DNA from: Halomonas sp. 'Soap Lake #6'
GTDB lineage: Bacteria; Pseudomonadota; Gammaproteobacteria; Pseudomonadales; Halomonadaceae
Assembly (NCBI RefSeq): GCF_003031405.1
Contig: NZ_CP020469.1
Coordinates: 868,001 to 932,000 of the forward strand
Length of the DNA: 64,000 bases
Direction of reading: 5' to 3'
Position numbers and translations under genes: made by a program. This document shows, one piece after another, positions 8,246-17,296 of this stretch (positions are counted from its first letter, which is position 1; the number at the start of each line of letters is the position of its first letter). A model generated the notes under the pieces. That model was given only the letters and a program-made list of their open reading frames with translations, was not told where the DNA came from and did no database searches.

Positions 8246-9298
8246 ATGAATAAACTAACTCACGTCGCAGAAAACCATGCGAGTGCTAGTAGCACCAAGG
8301 GTGGTGAGCGTAGCGGCAACAAAGTAGCGCTGGTACTGGGTAGTGGTGGAGCCAGGGGCTACGCCCATATAGGCGTCATTGAGGAACTTGAAGCGCGTGG
8401 CTTTGAAATAATTTCTATTGCCGGGTGCTCCATGGGGGCGCTGATTGCTGGCATTTACGCATCCGGAAAGTTGCCAGAGTACCGGGAGTGGGTGTGTAAC
8501 CTGGACTATCTGGATGTGCTCAAGCTAGTCGATGTCACCTGGAGTCCGATGGGCGCCATGCGGGCGAACAAAGTGATGAGCAAGCTGGAATCCCTGGTAG
8601 GCGATGCACTGATCGAAGACTTACCTATTCCCGTCACTACGGTAGCCACCGACTTAGTGCGCCAGCGCGAAGTGTGGTTTCAGAATGGCCCACTGCTGAG
8701 AGCGATTCGAGCTTCTATAGCAGTGCCAGGGGTGATTACGCCGGTGCATGTCGGCGGCCAAGTGCTAGTTGATGGTGGGTTGCTGAACCCATTGCCGATG
8801 ATGCCAATCCTCGCCGCCCATGAAGCAGACTTTGTCGTGGCGGTTAACGTCACTGCTCATAGCCCTCAACCGGTAACATTGGAAGAGTTGCTGCCCCGTG
8901 AAGAGGCCAGCGACACCCGCACCGACTTAGAGCGTGACCGGGATGCCAATATTGGTGGCTGGATGGATGAAGTACGTGCTACCACGCGGCGGCTATGGGA
9001 TGAATTGGGTGGCGGCAGCGGCGAAGTGAGTGACGCTGATGAAACGGTTGACCTTCGCGGCAGGCGGGAGTGGGGTAAGCTGGATATGATTCTGGAGTCG
9101 TTTGATATTACTCAAGCGGCGCTGGCAAAGTACAAAATCGCTGGCTATCCACCGGATGTGTTAATCGAAATCCCCAAAACAGTTTGCAGTACCTACGAGT
9201 TTCACCGTGCCAAAGACTTAATCCGGCTGGGACGGCATTTGGCGGGCCAAGCATTGGATCGCAGAATGCCTGGCATCGCTTCAGATGCTACGCAGTAG
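8246..9298 (+). CDS. Patatin-like phospholipase (RssA type)
   Basis: A 350-residue patatin-domain protein. GSGGARGYAHIG supplies the glycine-rich oxyanion hole, AGCSMGALIAG the G-x-S-x-G nucleophile, and VDGGLLNPLP the D-G-G motif with the second member of the Ser-Asp dyad. TAAGG at 8233-8237 lies eight bases before ATG 8246; an upstream in-frame ATG at 8204 would overlap the preceding gene by 32 bp and has no better signal. The C-terminal extension beyond residue about 220 includes an acidic, charged segment. The expected activity is hydrolysis of phospholipid or lysophospholipid acyl chains, in the cytoplasm or at the inner membrane face, as no signal peptide is present. Confidence 0.88.
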   Translation: MNKLTHVAENHASASSTKGGERSGNKVALVLGSGGARGYAHIGVIEELEARGFEIISIAGCSMGALIAGIYASGKLPEYREWVCNLDYLDVLKLVDVTWSPMGAMRANKVMSKLESLVGDALIEDLPIPVTTVATDLVRQREVWFQNGPLLRAIRASIAVPGVITPVHVGGQVLVDGGLLNPLPMMPILAAHEADFVVAVNVTAHSPQPVTLEELLPREEASDTRTDLERDRDANIGGWMDEVRATTRRLWDELGGGSGEVSDADETVDLRGRREWGKLDMILESFDITQAALAKYKIAGYPPDVLIEIPKTVCSTYEFHRAKDLIRLGRHLAGQALDRRMPGIASDATQ

Positions 9299-9299
9299 C

Positions 9300-9863
9300 C
9301 TACAGCCCACGTTTGCGCAGCAGTATATACACCGCCCCAGTGCCACCATCGATATCGGTGGCTGAACAGAAGGCGAGTACCCCAGGCCATTCGCGCAGCC
9401 ACGCATTGGTGTGGCTTTTGAGCACTGGGAAGTCCGAAGTAGTCCCCCAGGCTTTACCATGGACTACCAACACACAGCGAAGTCCCTGGGCAGCAGAGTC
9501 GCGCAGAAAACTTTCAAGCTCAATGCGCGCTTCCTCTAGCGTGTAGCCGTGTAGGTCCAGTCCGGCCTGCCAAGCGGTATGGCCACGTTTGAGCTGGCTA
9601 AAGGTGCGCCAGGGCAGATCGGGAACGCTGAACTCTAAATACTCCGAAGGCCGAACAGCCTCTACCCGGCCATCGGAGGTGCGCCCACTGGCTTGTGTTG
9701 TACTGCTTTCCACAGCAGCCCGCCGCCGCGCCTGCTGGGCATCATCATTGCGCTTAGGCTTGCCAGGGTCCGCTTGGTTGGTGGCAATACGGCGTACGCC
9801 TGCTGCCTGCAGCGCTTGGCGAAAGGCACTGATATCGTCGTCGTTGGGCAGGTGTCGCGTCAT
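9300..9863 (-). CDS. Smr-domain protein (MutS2 C-terminal type)
   Basis: A 187-residue protein whose C-terminal half is an Smr domain: LDLHGYTLEEARIELESFL is the family's LDLHG motif and VLVVHGKAWG is the second H-G-K/R-G motif, followed by FCSATDIDGGTGAVYILL. Stand-alone Smr proteins have nicking endonuclease activity in several bacteria. The N-terminal 90 residues are charged and low-complexity. The start at 9863 (MTRHL) is preferred over an in-frame TTG at 9881. The gene converges on the patatin-like gene with a one-base gap, and is divergent from prmB across a 185-bp spacer. Confidence 0.87.
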   Translation of the reverse strand: MTRHLPNDDDISAFRQALQAAGVRRIATNQADPGKPKRNDDAQQARRRAAVESSTTQASGRTSDGRVEAVRPSEYLEFSVPDLPWRTFSQLKRGHTAWQAGLDLHGYTLEEARIELESFLRDSAAQGLRCVLVVHGKAWGTTSDFPVLKSHTNAWLREWPGVLAFCSATDIDGGTGAVYILLRKRGL

Positions 9864-10048
9864 GGTCGGCTCAAATGGCAAAGATAAACGGTTAGCGAAG
9901 AAGCATAATTAAGAGGTGCACAGTATAGCGATACTGACGTGCCTGTGAACCACTTGGTTGAGAAGCGCTAGACAGTGGCCACGCTGCTGTGAACCGAGCG
10001 GCGTCAAAGGTACAATCCTCCTACGAACTTATTACGCCCGGAGCCGCC

Positions 10049-11008
10049 GTGACTACGCATCTCAATGATGAGACCTCCCACTCAACGCTTTTGTTGCCAG
10101 ATTCGACGCTGCTTAGCGATCTTTTAACACTGCGTGACTATCTACGCTGGGTGACCAGTGAGTTCTATCTGGCGGGGCTACACTATGGGCACGGCACAGA
10201 ATCCCCCTGGGATGAGGCGGTGGCGCTCTGTTTAGGCGCGCTGCACCTGCCGTGGAATGTTGACCCCGCGGTACTAGACTCACGACTTTTGCCCATTGAG
10301 CGCGAGCGTATTATTCGTCTGGCACGTGAGCGGGTGACTAGCCGACGGCCGCTGCCATACCTGCTGGGTGAAGCTTTCTTTGCGGGCTACCCCTTCAGCG
10401 TAGACGAGCGGGTGTTGATTCCACGCTCGCCTATTGGCGAACTGGTTGAAGATGGCTTTACCGCTTGGTTTCCCGAAGAGCCGCCCGCTAGTGTGTTGGA
10501 TTTATGCACCGGCTCTGGCTGCATCGGCATTGCCACTGCCCTGGTGCTGCCCACCTGTGAAGTCGCTTTGGCAGATATTAGCCAAGATGCACTGGCCGTT
10601 GCCCGACAAAACATAACCCGCCACGATGTTGGCGACCGGGTACGCGTGGTGGCTTCTGATGTGTTTAACGGCCTGGAAGGCCGGCGTTTTGACCTGATCG
10701 TTTCTAACCCGCCTTACGTGGATGCCCGTGATTTAGCCACCATGCCCGCTGAGTTTCGTCATGAACCGGCGCTAGCGCTAGGCGCAGGTAGTGATGGCTT
10801 GGATATTGTGCGGCGCATTCTACGTGACGCGCGGCAGCATTTAACCGATGAGGGTTGGCTGATTGTTGAAGTCGGTAACTCTGACCGCCATGTAGAGGCC
10901 GCTTTCCCTGACGTGACCTTTATCTGGCTTGAATTCGAGCGTGGCGGCCAGGGTGTGTTTGCCTTGAGCGCCGCTGAACTCGACGCCCATGCGGCGTCTT
11001 TTGCGTGA
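10049..11008 (+). CDS. prmB: Ribosomal protein L3 N5-glutamine methyltransferase
   Basis: A 319-residue SAM-dependent methyltransferase. [14 protein letters not shown] is motif I and [14 protein letters not shown] contains the NPPY signature of N5-glutamine/adenine methyltransferases. WYGHGT-like ([14 protein letters not shown]) sequence near residue 50 is specific to PrmB rather than PrmC. The start GTG at 10049 has GGAG at 10040-10043. PrmB methylates a glutamine of ribosomal protein L3 and assists 50S assembly. It is followed after 13 bp by aroC, a pairing seen in many gammaproteobacteria. The RF1-modifying paralogue, prmC, is also in this window at 37.7 kb. Confidence 0.93.
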   Translation: MTTHLNDETSHSTLLLPDSTLLSDLLTLRDYLRWVTSEFYLAGLHYGHGTESPWDEAVALCLGALHLPWNVDPAVLDSRLLPIERERIIRLARERVTSRRPLPYLLGEAFFAGYPFSVDERVLIPRSPIGELVEDGFTAWFPEEPPASVLDLCTGSGCIGIATALVLPTCEVALADISQDALAVARQNITRHDVGDRVRVVASDVFNGLEGRRFDLIVSNPPYVDARDLATMPAEFRHEPALALGAGSDGLDIVRRILRDARQHLTDEGWLIVEVGNSDRHVEAAFPDVTFIWLEFERGGQGVFALSAAELDAHAASFA

Positions 11009-11021
11009 GGAATTAACGCCC

Positions 11022-12113
11022 ATGTCTGGCAATACATTTGGCAAGCTGTTTACTGTGACGACTTTTGGTGAGAGCCACGGCCCTGCTTTGGGCGCCATTG
11101 TTGATGGCTGCCCTCCGGGCATTCCGATCAGCGAAGAAGATTTGCAGGGTGATTTAGACCGCCGCCGCCCCGGCAGCTCTCGCCACACTACCCAGCGTAA
11201 GGAGCCTGATCAGGTACGGATTCTGTCTGGCGTCTTTGAAGGTAAAACTACCGGCACCTCGATTGGTCTGTTAATTGAAAATACCGACCAGCGCTCTAAA
11301 GACTACTCAAAAATCAAAGATCAGTTCCGGCCTGCCCATGCCGACTATACCTATCATCATAAGTATGGTCATCGGGACTACCGTGGTGGTGGTCGTTCCA
11401 GCGCACGGGAAACCGCGATGCGCGTTGCCGCTGGTGCTATCGCTAAAAAAGTTTTGGCAGTCCAAGGTATTCAAATTCGCGGCTACATGAGCCAGTTGGG
11501 GCCAATCAAAATCGACTTTAAAGCCTGGGATGCGGTAGGTCAGAACGCATTTTTCTGCCCTGACCCGGATAAAGTCGCTGAGCTTGAAGCCTATATGGAC
11601 CAGTTGCGTCGAGACCAGGACTCCGTAGGTGCGGAAATAACCGTAATTGCTGATGGTGTGCCGGTGGGTTTAGGCGAACCGGTATTCGATCGTTTGGATG
11701 CTGATCTAGCGCACGGTTTAATGAGTATTAATGCGGTAAAAGGGATCGAGATCGGTGCAGGTTTTAGCTCTGTTGCCCAGCGTGGCAGTGAACACCGCGA
11801 TGAGATGACTCCAGAAGGGTTTCTCTCTAACCACGCAGGCGGCGTGCTGGGGGGTATCTCCAGTGGCCAGCCAATTGTGGCTCGCTTGGCACTTAAGCCG
11901 ACGTCGAGTATTACCACGCCAGGGCGCTCAATTGATGTGCAGGGGCAACCGGTTGAAGTGATTACCAAAGGCCGTCATGACCCTTGTGTGGGTATCCGGG
12001 CAACCCCGATTGCTGAGGCAATGATGGCGATTACGCTGCTTGACCACTGGTTACGCCACCGTGGTCAAAATGCCGATGTTAGCGTTGATACACCGCGGTT
12101 AGTCCAGCGATAA
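11022..12113 (+). CDS. aroC: Chorismate synthase
   Basis: A 363-residue chorismate synthase, a standard length. It begins [20 protein letters not shown], the conserved first signature, and includes [23 protein letters not shown] and [16 protein letters not shown]. It converts 5-enolpyruvylshikimate 3-phosphate to chorismate with reduced FMN, the last common step to aromatic amino acids, folate and quinones. ATG 11022 is fixed by the family N-terminus; GAGG lies about 11 bases before it. It lies 13 bp behind prmB and is probably co-transcribed. Confidence 0.97.
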   Translation: MSGNTFGKLFTVTTFGESHGPALGAIVDGCPPGIPISEEDLQGDLDRRRPGSSRHTTQRKEPDQVRILSGVFEGKTTGTSIGLLIENTDQRSKDYSKIKDQFRPAHADYTYHHKYGHRDYRGGGRSSARETAMRVAAGAIAKKVLAVQGIQIRGYMSQLGPIKIDFKAWDAVGQNAFFCPDPDKVAELEAYMDQLRRDQDSVGAEITVIADGVPVGLGEPVFDRLDADLAHGLMSINAVKGIEIGAGFSSVAQRGSEHRDEMTPEGFLSNHAGGVLGGISSGQPIVARLALKPTSSITTPGRSIDVQGQPVEVITKGRHDPCVGIRATPIAEAMMAITLLDHWLRHRGQNADVSVDTPRLVQR

Positions 12114-12171
12114 CAAACGGTAGGGGAGGTGGTTCACTGCTACACTCAATAGAAATGGTAAGGAGTCGCCT

Positions 12172-12567
12172 ATGAAAATTAACGTTGAGTTTGACCTGAC
12201 GCCGGATGAGTTTCGGCAGTCATTAGGGCTGCCCGATGTTGAGGCATTTCAGCAAAGTTTGTTGGAAAATATTCAGCGGCAAATGGAGTCGGGCGTAGAA
12301 GGTTACGATCCGATGAGCTTGATGCGGCCCTTCTTGCAGCAGCCGATGATGCAGCAAGGGCTTTCACAGGGGCTTGCTAACTTTGGTACCTATCAGCAAA
12401 TGATGCTGGATATGCTGCGTCAAGCAGGTTCCAGTACCAGCGGTAGCAGCAATAGTGATACGAACAATAACGAAAACAGTAAAGAAGATGCCAGCAAAAG
12501 TACCACGAGCGAGAGAAGCAGTAAGGCGAAGGCGACTGCCTCCTCCCGCTCTCGGGCAAAAGGGTAA
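12172..12567 (+). CDS. DUF6489-type protein next to the PHA genes
   Basis: A 131-residue soluble protein. The first 35 residues (MKINVEFDLTPDEFRQSLGL, then PDVEAFQQSLLE) resemble what I recall as the DUF6489 family. The middle is methionine- and glutamine-rich and amphipathic (MMQQGLSQGL), and the last 45 residues are a Ser/Asn/Thr/Lys low-complexity tail. AAGGAG lies seven bases before the ATG. It precedes the phasin and PHA synthase genes on the same strand. The amphipathic Met/Gln-rich body and low-complexity tail parallel the neighbouring phasin, so a granule-surface role is a reasonable inference but is not shown by sequence. Confidence 0.65.
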   Translation: MKINVEFDLTPDEFRQSLGLPDVEAFQQSLLENIQRQMESGVEGYDPMSLMRPFLQQPMMQQGLSQGLANFGTYQQMMLDMLRQAGSSTSGSSNSDTNNNENSKEDASKSTTSERSSKAKATASSRSRAKG

Positions 12568-12695
12568 GTGGTAAGAACACTTAAGAGTGTTGCAAAGCAG
12601 CATGCCAGAGGCTACTCTTTTTGCAGTGCAGCAATACGCAGTGTGACGAGCCACTCTAGGCTCAAGCCAAGGAACGAGAGACAGGAGCAAATACA

Positions 12696-13121
12696 ATGCA
12701 AGATAAAATAATGGACGCTTTCAACACTCAAACCCGCCAGATGTTTGAGCCAATGCGTCAAATGAATTCGCTAATGCTTAACAATATGGAAAAGTTGACC
12801 CAATACCAGCTAGAAGCAATGAAGCGTTACAGCCAAATGGGTACCGAACGTATCCGTAGTGCAACTGAAATTAAAGACGCAGAAAGCCTGCGTGATTTTG
12901 GCACTAAACAAGCTGAAATGATGAACGAGCTATCCCAGCAAATGCAGGAAGATGCTCGTGTGATGGGTGAGATGAGCCTACAGTTCAAATCCGAAATGGA
13001 AAAGCTGTTCAGTGAAGCTGGGCAGAAAATGAGTGAGCAGGCATCCTCCGCTGCTAAATCCTCTACTGCTAAAAGTGAGCAGCCCGCGAAAGCTTCCAGC
13101 CAGTCTTCGCGCAAAAACTAA
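12696..13121 (+). CDS. Phasin (PHA granule-associated protein)
   Basis: A 141-residue protein, predicted almost entirely alpha-helical and amphipathic through residue about 105, with an Ala/Ser/Lys-rich tail (AKSSTAKSEQPAKASSQSSR). The N-terminal pattern (QTRQMFEPMRQMNSLMLNNM) and the following QAEMMNELSQQM segment match the phasin_2-like family. Phasins coat polyhydroxyalkanoate granules and set their number and size. AGGAG precedes ATG by nine bases. PHA synthase lies downstream, beyond a G+C-rich hairpin that could lower read-through and help make phasin more abundant than synthase. Confidence 0.88.
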   Translation: MQDKIMDAFNTQTRQMFEPMRQMNSLMLNNMEKLTQYQLEAMKRYSQMGTERIRSATEIKDAESLRDFGTKQAEMMNELSQQMQEDARVMGEMSLQFKSEMEKLFSEAGQKMSEQASSAAKSSTAKSEQPAKASSQSSRKN

Positions 13122-13136
13122 ACGTAGCAGTGTTCG

Positions 13137-13155
13137 CGGCGCCTTTTGGGCGCCG
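13137..13155 (+). terminator. Hairpin between phasin and phaC
   Basis: CGGCGCC at 13137-13143 pairs with GGCGCCG at 13149-13155 around a TTTTG loop, and is followed by a T-rich but not uninterrupted stretch. It starts 16 bp after the phasin stop. It could be a partial terminator or an mRNA-stabilising 3' hairpin, allowing unequal phasin and synthase expression. Confidence 0.55.
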
Positions 13156-13230
13156 TGTTGTTATGATTGTTATGAATGATTTTGCCTGGGCGAATGCTAC
13201 GCCACATACGCAGGCGAGGGGAGAGCGAGT

Positions 13231-15084
13231 ATGCAGTCAGGGTGGAAAATGCCGTCTCAAGGCATGTCTCAAGAAGACATTGAGGCATGGAAGGCGCAAA
13301 TTGGCGATATCGGTGAACAGTATAGAGGTCTACTTGAGGACCTACTGTCGCGGATAGCACCCAGCGAAGCCGCAGACTCCATCTATAGCGATATGCGCGA
13401 GAGCTTTGAAGCGGCCGCGAAATCGCTAATGAACGACCCTAACTTGCTATGGCAGACACAATCACGACTGCTGCAAGATCAGTGGCTGCTTTGGCAGCAG
13501 GGAGCTCGCGCCATGGCTGGCGAGCAGGTAGCACCACTGATTACGCCTCATAAAGGTGATCGTCGCTTTAAGGACGACGCATGGACTCAAGAACCCTACT
13601 ATTTGGCGATTATGCAGCAGTACCTGCTATTTTCGCAGATGGTAGAGGAGCTAATCGAAGAACTGGATACGCTAGACCCCACCCATAAGCGTAACTTGGC
13701 CTTTTATGCTCGCCAGTTGGTTAACGCTATGTCGCCCACTAACTTCGTCTCTACTAACCCTGAAGTTATGCGACGTACACTGGAAACCCGTGGGCAAAAT
13801 CTAGTGGATGGCCTCACCCGTCTGCGGGAGGACCTGGCCAATTCAGCAGAAGGCATCAATGTCCGGATGACTGATCGCAGTGCCTTTGGTGTCGGCGACA
13901 ATATTGCCATTACCCCAGGTGCGGTGGTTTACGAAAATGAGCTAATTCAGCTGATTCAGTACACACCAACCACGGAAAAAACCTTCAAAACGCCTCTTTT
14001 GATTGTGCCGCCGTGGATCAATAAATACTACATTCTTGATTTACGGGAAGATAATTCGCTGGTGAAGTGGCTGGTGGACCAGGGGCACACCGTATTCCTC
14101 ATCTCTTGGCGTAACCCAGGCCCCGAGCAGCGTGATATCACTTGGGCTGACTATATGCAGATGGGCCCGATCAGCGCGATGGAAGCGATTGAAAAAGCCT
14201 GCGGTGAGAAGTCGGTTAATTTGTTGAGCTACTGTGTGGGCGGCACGCTAACAGCGTCTACCGTGGCTTATCTCACTAGTACCCGACGTGGTCGTAAAGT
14301 GAAGTCAGTGACTTATATGGCGACGCTGCAAGACTTTCGTGATCCAGGTGATATAGGCGTATTCCTTAACGAGCGCGTCGTTGAGGGGATCGAGCAGACG
14401 TTGCAGGTGAAGGGATATTTAGATGGCCGCTCAATGGCCTATACCTTTAATTTATTGCGTGAAAACGATCTTTTCTGGTCGTTCTATATCAATAATTATC
14501 TTAAAGGGGAAATTCCCGCAGCCTTTGACTTATTGTACTGGAATACTGATGGGACTAATTTGGCCGCTGGCACCCATGCCTGGTACCTACGCCATATGTA
14601 CCTGGAAAACCGTTTAGTAGAGCCAAGTGGTATTGAGTTGGATGGGGTCAAGATCGATCTGCGCAAGATATCTGCCCCATGTTATTTCGTGTCGACCAAA
14701 GAAGATCATATAGCTAAGTGGAACAGCACTTACTATGGCGCTTTACTGCCAAAAGGGCCGGTGACGTTTGTGCTGGGTGGTTCTGGTCATATTGCTGGTA
14801 TTGTGAATCCACCTAGCAAAAATAAGTATGGTTACTGGACGAACGACACGCTGCCTGAGACCCATGAAGCATGGCAAGAGGGAGCAACCTTTAATGAGGG
14901 ATCCTGGTGGCCACACTGGCAGGCATGGGTGACTAAAAATGGCTATGCTGACCCTGATCCAGAAAAAATGGTGCCCGTGCGACAGCCAGGAGCGGGCGAA
15001 TTAAGCGTTATCGAGAGTGCTCCTGGGCGCTACGTGAAAATGACTATACCCGAAGTGTTAGGTGAGATCCCAGCATCTCAATAA
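13231..15084 (+). CDS. phaC: Class I poly(3-hydroxyalkanoate) synthase
   Basis: A 617-residue PHA synthase. The lipase-like box reads S-Y-C-V-G with catalytic C335, followed by the catalytic D492 (KEDHIAKW) and H520 (GGSGHIAG). The D-to-H spacing of 28 equals that of Cupriavidus PhaC. Class I enzymes usually have G-x-C-x-G; the serine in the first position is, from memory, a reported trait of Halomonas synthases. It polymerises hydroxyacyl-CoA into PHA on the granule surface. GGAG lies upstream of ATG 13231. No phaA or phaB is adjacent, so precursor genes lie elsewhere. Confidence 0.95.
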   Translation: MQSGWKMPSQGMSQEDIEAWKAQIGDIGEQYRGLLEDLLSRIAPSEAADSIYSDMRESFEAAAKSLMNDPNLLWQTQSRLLQDQWLLWQQGARAMAGEQVAPLITPHKGDRRFKDDAWTQEPYYLAIMQQYLLFSQMVEELIEELDTLDPTHKRNLAFYARQLVNAMSPTNFVSTNPEVMRRTLETRGQNLVDGLTRLREDLANSAEGINVRMTDRSAFGVGDNIAITPGAVVYENELIQLIQYTPTTEKTFKTPLLIVPPWINKYYILDLREDNSLVKWLVDQGHTVFLISWRNPGPEQRDITWADYMQMGPISAMEAIEKACGEKSVNLLSYCVGGTLTASTVAYLTSTRRGRKVKSVTYMATLQDFRDPGDIGVFLNERVVEGIEQTLQVKGYLDGRSMAYTFNLLRENDLFWSFYINNYLKGEIPAAFDLLYWNTDGTNLAAGTHAWYLRHMYLENRLVEPSGIELDGVKIDLRKISAPCYFVSTKEDHIAKWNSTYYGALLPKGPVTFVLGGSGHIAGIVNPPSKNKYGYWTNDTLPETHEAWQEGATFNEGSWWPHWQAWVTKNGYADPDPEKMVPVRQPGAGELSVIESAPGRYVKMTIPEVLGEIPASQ

Positions 15085-15791
15085 GCAGCTAGCGATGAGA
15101 TGAGTAGTACCTTTGGGTTGTTAGAATTGAATCGTTAAAGTTGGTAGATTAAAGTTAGTAAATTCAGTGGGTAGGTTAAGCTGGATTGTTAAATAAATGG
15201 CGGTGGGTGGTGAGCGTAAGGAAAAACCTAACGGAACCACCCACTGCCAGTTGTGAACTGACCGTATCTCCCGCACTAAATCCCCCATACCAGAATCTCC
15301 TGATTAGCCTGCTATTTTCAATAGCGCTACAAGTAGGCTGTCTATCCTTGCCAACTGCCTACAGCACGCATAAACCAAGCAGTATGCTGATTTCCTGCCC
15401 GATGCTGGTGAATGGCGTGCCCATTCAATTAACCGCCAAATATTTCTGTATGCCGGGTTTGATTGGAATCCGAATAGCTAAATTGCGTATTACAATTGCT
15501 AATGTCGTTTGGGTGCTAAATAAAATAAACGGGTAAATGTTTGCTAATTAATCGTTGGTATTCCGTTGGCCTTACTCAGTAGCTTCGGGGGGGTTATGTT
15601 GGCTGGCTGGTTTTTGTTGAAAGTTTTCGATAAAGCAGCTGTTATGTAAGTATCTGATAACTGCTTTGATAAGTGCGCTATACAATCGCCTGCTGGTCTG
15701 TTGGATATATTGCTCAGTGTGCACCAGTGTAAGGTTTACTTATCCTGAAGCGAGTTGCTTGTGCTCCCTTCTTTTAATTGAGGCTTTAACC
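15085..15791 (+). other. 707-bp intergenic region with degenerate repeats and a long hairpin
   Basis: No convincing gene lies here. A 116-codon open frame (15186-15536, TTG start) has no ribosome site and no recognisable family. From about 15118 to 15195 there is a degenerate 13-14 bp periodicity (TTGGTAGATTAAAG, then TTAGTAAATTCAG and similar units). A hairpin follows at 15199-15248. The final 150 bp should hold the amidohydrolase promoter; I see no clean sigma-70 pair. Confidence 0.5.
15199..15248 (+). terminator. Long imperfect hairpin downstream of phaC
   Basis: GGCGGTGGGTGGT at 15199-15211 pairs with ACCACCCACTGCC at 15236-15248 with one G-T mismatch. The loop contains a second short pairing around AAAAA (CGTAAGG with CCTAACG). 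No T-run follows, so simple intrinsic termination is unsure; RNA-level 3' end protection is another option. It lies 115 bp after the phaC stop. Confidence 0.45.
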
Positions 15792-17282
15792 ATGCCGCCT
15801 ACCGCCCGTCCTTTATTTTCTCCAGTGCTGACAAATACTCATGCTCATCACAGCCATGGTGCCTGTTGTTGTGGTTCACCGATTTTGCAGCGTTTCCATG
15901 AGCGCGTCATGGCGGAAATCACGCGGCGACAAATGATCGGTGGAGCGGCAGCGGTAATGGCACTTTTTGCAGGGCTTCACGTCCCTTTTGCTATTGGGCA
16001 GCAGTCAAAGGCTGGTGATGGCCCCGTACTTTTAACCAATCTAAAGCTTTTTGACGGCCATGGTGGCCCATTGCGCGACGGAGTGTCTGTTCGGATAGAT
16101 AATGGGCGTATTGACGCGATTCTTGATGATGGGAGTGAAGCGAAAGGAGAAGACGTTATCGACTGCGGTGGTCGCGTCTTGATGCCTGGGTTAATCGATG
16201 CGCATTGGCATACAACCTTAGCCGCTATTTCTCAAATGGAGGCAATGACCGCTGATATAGGCTACGTACATCTTGTAGCCGCTAGAGAAGCAGAGCGGAC
16301 GCTTATGCGTGGTGTCACCTCTGTTCGCGATGTGGGAGGGCCCTCTTTTGCTCTCAAGCGTGCCATTGATGAAGGTGTTGTTAAAGGGCCACGGATATTT
16401 CCTGCAGGAGCAATGATTTCGCAAACGTCGGGGCATGGTGATTTTAGAATGCGCCATGACATTCCTCGTGGTAGCACAACGCCGCTAAGCGAAGCAGAGC
16501 GACAAGGTGTAGCCATGATTGCTGATGGTGAGGCTGAAGTGCTTCGGCGTACTCGTGAGCAGTTGATGCTAGGCGCTTCTCAAATCAAGCTGATGGCTGG
16601 TGGTGGTGTTGCATCACTTTATGACCCGTTAGACAGCACCCAGTTTACCGAGCGGGAGCTGCGTGCCGCGGTTGAAGCTGCTGATGATTGGGGCACCTAT
16701 GTGATGGTGCATGTGTATACACCCCGAGGCATTCAACGAGCTCTGCGCGCCGGTGTTAAGTCGATCGAACATGGGCAGTTAGCCGATGAAGAGAGCGTGC
16801 GAATGATGGCAGGAGAGGGCGCTTGGTGGAGCCTTCAGCCTTTTCTACAAGATGAAGATGCCAATGTTTATCCAGATGCTGCGCGGCGTGAATCCCAACG
16901 CCAAGTAGCTGAAGGAACGGTTCGTGCTTATGAAATGGCGCAGCGTTTTAATGTCAAAACTGCCTGGGGGACTGACATTCTCTTTAACCCCCAAAATACA
17001 CCTAACCAGCTACGCCACTTGGCTAAGTTAACGCGCTTTTATGATCCGCTGACGGTGCTGGCAATGGCGACTGGTCACAACGGCGATTTACTGTCGCTCT
17101 CAGGACCACGTAACCCTTATCCAGGCACCATTGGACGTATCGAACCTGGGGCGTTGGCTGATCTATTGGTCGTTGATGGTGATCCAAGCCAACGTCTAGA
17201 TTTTCTTACCGACCCAGAGCGTAATTTGCGAATGATCATGAAAGGCGGTCGAATTTATAAAAATGAGCTAACCAGAAATTAA
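15792..17282 (+). CDS. Tat-exported metal-dependent amidohydrolase
   Basis: A 496-residue amidohydrolase. Metal ligands typical of the superfamily are visible: DAHWHTT (H-x-H), QIKLMAGGG (bridging lysine), MVHVYTP and IEHGQLAD (histidines) and WGTDILF (aspartate). The chain resembles imidazolonepropionase or Xaa-Pro dipeptidase-type members. A twin-arginine signal is present (TRRQMIGGAAAVMALFAG, arginines 45-46), so export of a folded metalloenzyme is expected. GAGG precedes ATG 15792 by eight bases. This start adds a 39-residue head rich in His and Cys (HAHHSHGACCCG) before the Tat signal. ATG 15909 would give an ordinary Tat protein but has a weaker ribosome site. The substrate is unknown. 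Confidence 0.82.
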   Translation: MPPTARPLFSPVLTNTHAHHSHGACCCGSPILQRFHERVMAEITRRQMIGGAAAVMALFAGLHVPFAIGQQSKAGDGPVLLTNLKLFDGHGGPLRDGVSVRIDNGRIDAILDDGSEAKGEDVIDCGGRVLMPGLIDAHWHTTLAAISQMEAMTADIGYVHLVAAREAERTLMRGVTSVRDVGGPSFALKRAIDEGVVKGPRIFPAGAMISQTSGHGDFRMRHDIPRGSTTPLSEAERQGVAMIADGEAEVLRRTREQLMLGASQIKLMAGGGVASLYDPLDSTQFTERELRAAVEAADDWGTYVMVHVYTPRGIQRALRAGVKSIEHGQLADEESVRMMAGEGAWWSLQPFLQDEDANVYPDAARRESQRQVAEGTVRAYEMAQRFNVKTAWGTDILFNPQNTPNQLRHLAKLTRFYDPLTVLAMATGHNGDLLSLSGPRNPYPGTIGRIEPGALADLLVVDGDPSQRLDFLTDPERNLRMIMKGGRIYKNELTRN

Positions 17283-17296
17283 GATGTAGCTGGTCG

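Noticed and set aside
10841..11188. Antisense open frames over prmB/aroC and many other conserved genes
   Set aside because: They lie wholly opposite well-supported genes, lack ribosome sites and show no family motifs; shadows of the real coding strands.
12577..12592. AACACT/AGTGTT palindrome after the DUF6489 gene as a terminator
   Set aside because: The six-pair A+T-rich stem has no T-run and is too weak to call.
15186..15536. 116-codon open frame after phaC
   Set aside because: It has a TTG start, no ribosome site and no family character, and it runs through the hairpin; treated as non-coding.
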